A DNA stretch of 64,000 bases, from the NCBI GenBank assembly GCA_034509925.1, contig CM067530.1, positions 6,258,001 through 6,322,000 of the forward strand, written 5' to 3'. Below the pieces are notes generated by a model. That model ran no database searches, was not told the origin of the DNA, and worked only from the letters and a program-made list of their open reading frames with translations. Shown in pieces: positions 60,462 to 64,000 of this stretch. This DNA is from Hirudinaria manillensis. Lineage: Eukaryota; Annelida; Clitellata; Hirudinida; Hirudinidae. Within the stretch, counting starts at the first letter, position 1; each line of letters starts with the position of its first letter. The position numbers and the translations under genes were made by a program.

Positions 60462-62460
60462 ATACACCAGCTGTAAAATTTAAATAAAAAATTAAGTAGT
60501 TTGTTGGTGATGAGACCCAAATCATGATGTATTATATTTCAGCTGTGCTTGGCAATTGGTAGATGTAAATGGTAAATTTAGTTAACTCAACATGCTTATT
60601 AGGGAACTATTTAAAAGCTTGGTTGCAATGCTTCTCTATATATTGATTATTATCTATATAGTGCAGATATATTGTTTTAGTGCATTGTCTTTCAAGTTTC
60701 TACTGTTTTTGAGGTTGAAGTGAGTTATCTTCTAGTCATGGAAGCTTTGGATTCTCACTGAAGTGTTTTGGAGAATGCTATATATGCTCTTAAAATTGAC
60801 TTTCTAACTTTATTGGCAGTACTTTTACATTTTTGGTGATGCATGCTCTGTTGACTTGGAACCAAATCTTCAATAGAAATCTTAATGAGTGCTACAAAAT
60901 AAATTTGTTGATCCTTGTGTTGTTAGCAGCTGCATTAAAGGGGGCATCCATATTGTAAGCTTTCTCAGGGTTGTTTTGGGGACGCGTTTTTGTGATTTGA
61001 AAAGAACTTTCGGGTAATACCTGGATTGGCTTTAGTAGGAAAGTTGGGGCAATTGAAGGGATGAAATCATGGCGTTGATGGTATTTTAGCATTTGGCGGG
61101 GAAGGACTGTCCATATGTCCGCGCAACTACAGAATAATTAAAATATATTTGTTTGCAGTAACATATATAATGATAATTTTTATTGTCTCATTATTATCTC
61201 AGAGAATATCTTTCATACAGTTTTTCAAATATCAATGTTACGGTAAATTAGACTTTAATGCTTAAATGAACAGGCATGCGAAGATAAAATTAGTGAAGAT
61301 ATCACAATTCTTCAAATCGATGAGATCAACCGCAACCCTGGGAATAACGGAGGGCCGCCGACATCAAGGAATGGTACAAAATGGTCAAACCAAAAATCCC
61401 AAATCGTAAGACTTTAACATTAGTAAAGCTTTGAACATTGTCTCATTGTGAATTTAATTGTTATTTTCACTATTTTATTATATTTATTATACAGTCGTAT
61501 TGGTTGCAATCTATAACGTCAGTATAGAACTACGTATTGCTCTACTTGAGATTTATACAAACTGTTTTAATTCTATTGCGTTTGTTTAACATATCAAATT
61601 TAATGTACTTGATGCATATAAGTTAATTGCGTCAAGATTTTAGTTGTTTGATTCATAGCTGTACTATAGCAGCCATCTTGGCTTTGTATTGATGGAGATT
61701 TTTATCGACTTGGAGTTATGTAAATTTTTATTTAAGGACCTTATTTTCAAGTTATTAATAATTAGTCGCATTTAAAATCTAATCGGATAAGTTTGGAATA
61801 CGCTGAAATTTTGCATTTGAGCGAGGCAAGAACATTTGTAATTTGTTTACATCAGCTTAACTAAAATTGTCTTTATAACATGCAAAAAGAGTATGATTCC
61901 GACAATGTTTGACTAAAGTAAGACGATAGGTTTGGATATGAGGTTATTAAATATATTGTCGTCTTATTGTGAGGTTTATCGCACTAAGGTCTACTACGCA
62001 ATTTTACTTTCGTGACTATTTAACATCACACAATAATTAATCACAAATTCCATTCACTGCAATTTGAAGCACTTTGGCAGACTAGAAGCTTTTAAGATGT
62101 CGAAACAGTGGGTCAACTCAGACATTTGACTTTAATTATTTTGGAACTTTTTGATTCAAGTATTAAATTTTGTAATTTTGAACTAATTCTTAAGTTTAAA
62201 ATTGTTAAGCCCTGCATATTTATGGTAAGTTTACTTATATTTGAGCCATTCAACTTGAATTCTTGATTATATCATGAAATTTACTTTACTTATTACATTA
62301 GGTACAGTATGATAGAGTATTAACTAATATAATAAAGTAATAGTAATAAGGTGGTACATTTTTTTAATGTATTTTGTTTATTTTGTGACTTATTTTTCTT
62401 TTTTTTTGTTTCAGATGACACACGTTTATATATTAGATTGCTCTGGTTAATGATTTCTTC
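60462..62460. other. 3' flank and 5' region of the winged-helix gene
   Basis: Mostly AT-rich non-coding. It includes the isolated exon-like stretch at 61274-61405 and an acceptor GTTTCAG at about 62414, which probably starts the exon holding the next ATG. Nothing else is supported. Confidence 0.4.
61274..61405 (+). other. isolated exon-like segment
   Basis: 132 bases (44 codons, phase 0 both ends) bounded by AACAG and GTAAGA, reading ACEDKISEDITILQIDE and then a Gly/Pro/Asn-rich stretch. GC content is clearly above the flanks. It could be a 5' exon of the winged-helix gene, an alternative 3' exon of the gene before it, or chance. Confidence 0.3.
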
Positions 62461-64000
62461 ATGGATCAACTCAGAAATGGTACTCCTAATCTGTCTACTA
62501 GTTCGTCGCCGACTTGTTCAGTTCGCAATCTCATCGAAGCAGTTGCCAAAATCAGACACCAGAAGCAGTGTGCCACTGTGGTAAGGATCCACAAAGCAGT
62601 GAGGCAACAACTTCAAAGGAACATTGATGTAGAGGAAGTTATCCAACAACTTACAATTGCCACAAACTCTGGAGCATTGTGGAGAGTTGACAATAACGGA
62701 GTAACATCATACAGAGAGCCTCCAAAGGGTTCCTCAAAAGAACAAGTCAGATGGTCCCAAAAAGAATCGGCCAGATGGCCTAACAAAGAGGCCCAACTCA
62801 GATCAACTGGCAGCAATCATGCAAAATATCCTCTTCCTGATCATGTTCCTTATGCCGTGCCGGACAATAACATGTTTCAGCAAATGGCCGATCAATTTTC
62901 CTGGTCTGAGGCAAGGAGGTGGACAGAGTCCGTCACTCCTTGGAACGTGTCGGAACCCGTTCGGCAACACCTCGGGGATCCGATAGCATGGCCAATGAAC
63001 GAATCGTTAAAGAGACCGATAAATGATGCAATACCTTGGGCATCCCCTGATCAGTACAGGCTCACAGTTCAAGAATCATTTCCTTGGCCAATGCCTTCTG
63101 AACCATTTGCATGGCCAGTGACTGAACCTTGGAGGCAAACTATGATTGAACAATTCAAAAGGGCTGAGGGTTCTGGGAATTTTATGTTTGAAAACATGAA
63201 TTATCGCTCCCTCGTGGACTCATCCCAAAAGAATCTGATGAATGATCCCAATCAGTGGGCTGAGCCAGATGAAACCTCAAAACAACAGAAGTGCTCTTTG
63301 TCCAAGGATGCATTTCATTCGCCACGAGAGAACCAACTAGATTCCATGAACGCTTCTCAAAACTCCAACATCGGCCAAGAGAACATGCATTCAATGGCCA
63401 AGCAACACAAGAATACTTTAGGCGTTTGTATGGTCAATCAAGCCTTCCCAGACTCTTCTGTTAAAAATGTACCTCAAGTTAATGTTGACTTGGAATGCAA
63501 TTCCAACTGGTATGTCAATAAGGGTATTCCATCAGATCAAATCATGTCCTTTCCTGTTCAAGAAAGGAAGGATTTTGATAGTTCTTGTTCTAGCCCAAAT
63601 AATTATCTGGCAAATACATTTCCTACTGAAAATCAAAGTTCTTCTAACCAGCACATTTCTAGTCACTTTTATGAAGCAAACGAAGGTCCCCAAGGAGGCG
63701 AGACGTTCGCAGATAACATTCAATCTGGAGAAAACACCCATTCTTACAACCACGAATATCTGGAAAACGGTTCCATGTATTGCAATGGCGGACCATACAA
63801 GTCCGTTTCTGCTGACGAGACCAACAAAGCTCAGTATCATGACCAGTTTGGACCGGTTAACTGGACAAATTACCCTGAGGCCAGTGAGCAGATGGAGCCT
63901 TCGAAAGAATGCTTCAACGAGGAGATGGAAGAGAAGGAAACATTCATTCAAAGCGAAAGCAATAAAGCTGCACAGGATGTCGATCATTTGGAATCTCATG
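62461..64000 (+). CDS. winged-helix (SAMD1/KAT6-type) protein with Trp-Pro-rich repeats, 3' part beyond window
   Basis: One open frame of 513 codons runs from ATG 62461 off the window end; an in-frame TAG lies shortly upstream, so this ATG is the likely start. Residues about 18-85 (NLIEAVAKIRHQKQCATVVR, VEEVIQQLTIATNSGALWRV, NGVTSYREP) match the small winged-helix domain of SAMD1, KAT6A/B and ZMYND11, which binds unmethylated CpG DNA. Residues about 95-225 hold many Trp in a loose repeat: RWPNKEA, FSWSEARRW, TPWNVSEP, IAWPMNES, IPWASPDQ, FPWPMPSEP, FAWPVTEPW. After that comes a Ser/Asn/Gln/Glu-rich region with no domain that I recognise. KAT6 or ZMYND11 identity cannot be decided without the C-terminal part. 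It is likely a nuclear chromatin protein. Confidence 0.6.
   Translation, partial: MDQLRNGTPNLSTSSSPTCSVRNLIEAVAKIRHQKQCATVVRIHKAVRQQLQRNIDVEEVIQQLTIATNSGALWRVDNNGVTSYREPPKGSSKEQVRWSQKESARWPNKEAQLRSTGSNHAKYPLPDHVPYAVPDNNMFQQMADQFSWSEARRWTESVTPWNVSEPVRQHLGDPIAWPMNESLKRPINDAIPWASPDQYRLTVQESFPWPMPSEPFAWPVTEPWRQTMIEQFKRAEGSGNFMFENMNYRSLVDSSQKNLMNDPNQWAEPDETSKQQKCSLSKDAFHSPRENQLDSMNASQNSNIGQENMHSMAKQHKNTLGVCMVNQAFPDSSVKNVPQVNVDLECNSNWYVNKGIPSDQIMSFPVQERKDFDSSCSSPNNYLANTFPTENQSSSNQHISSHFYEANEGPQGGETFADNIQSGENTHSYNHEYLENGSMYCNGGPYKSVSADETNKAQYHDQFGPVNWTNYPEASEQMEPSKECFNEEMEEKETFIQSESNKAAQDVDHLESH

Overview
The window is a stretch of animal nuclear DNA: AT-rich, with short exons, GT-AG introns, many microsatellites and non-LTR retrotransposons. 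I rebuilt the genes by joining exons by hand and checking that phases close, so exon edges are predictions. The best taxonomic clue is a small neuropeptide precursor at 9050-9356. Its predicted amidated tetradecapeptide has the annelid form of allatotropin (earthworm ETP type), so I infer an annelid, possibly a leech-like genome. I could not test this by database search.

Layout, left to right: the last exon of calumenin (+); eIF4H (+, 2538-6374); coatomer zeta (-, 6831-8045); an allatotropin-type prepropeptide (-, 9050-9356); PIH1D2 (+, 11421-12746); a secreted cholinesterase-type carboxylesterase (+, 13424-16292), tail to tail with a core-2/I-branching-type glycosyltransferase (-, 16359-18171). 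Then comes a gene-poor region of about 12 kb around a single-exon Sp6-9/buttonhead-type zinc-finger gene (+, 23823-25142), with simple repeats, TATA boxes and AATTAGGTCA clusters on both sides. Next are an eight-exon carbonic-anhydrase-related gene (+, 30045-36327), U5 snRNP 40K/SNRNP40 (-, 37096-39083), ornithine aminotransferase (+, 41006-44694), actin-related protein 2 (-, 45726-47850), a decayed LINE (-), a hAT-like remnant, DHRS1 (-, 51056-56951) with a full-length antisense LINE in one intron, an unrecognised Ser/Arg/Lys-rich coiled-coil gene (+, 58416-60461), and the 5' part of a winged-helix protein with an odd Trp-Pro-rich region (+, from 62461 past the window end).

The genes form no pathway. 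Most are housekeeping: ER calcium binding, translation initiation, COPI trafficking, R2TP/dynein assembly, splicing, amino-acid metabolism and actin nucleation. They surround one developmental regulator and one neuropeptide gene. The items most worth a second look are the tetradecapeptide precursor, the carbonic-anhydrase-like protein with Asp in place of the first zinc His, a canonical -1 frameshift heptamer abutting the ORF1 stop of the intact LINE, the winged-helix/Trp-Pro protein, and the repeated homeodomain-plus-nuclear-receptor motifs flanking the Sp gene.
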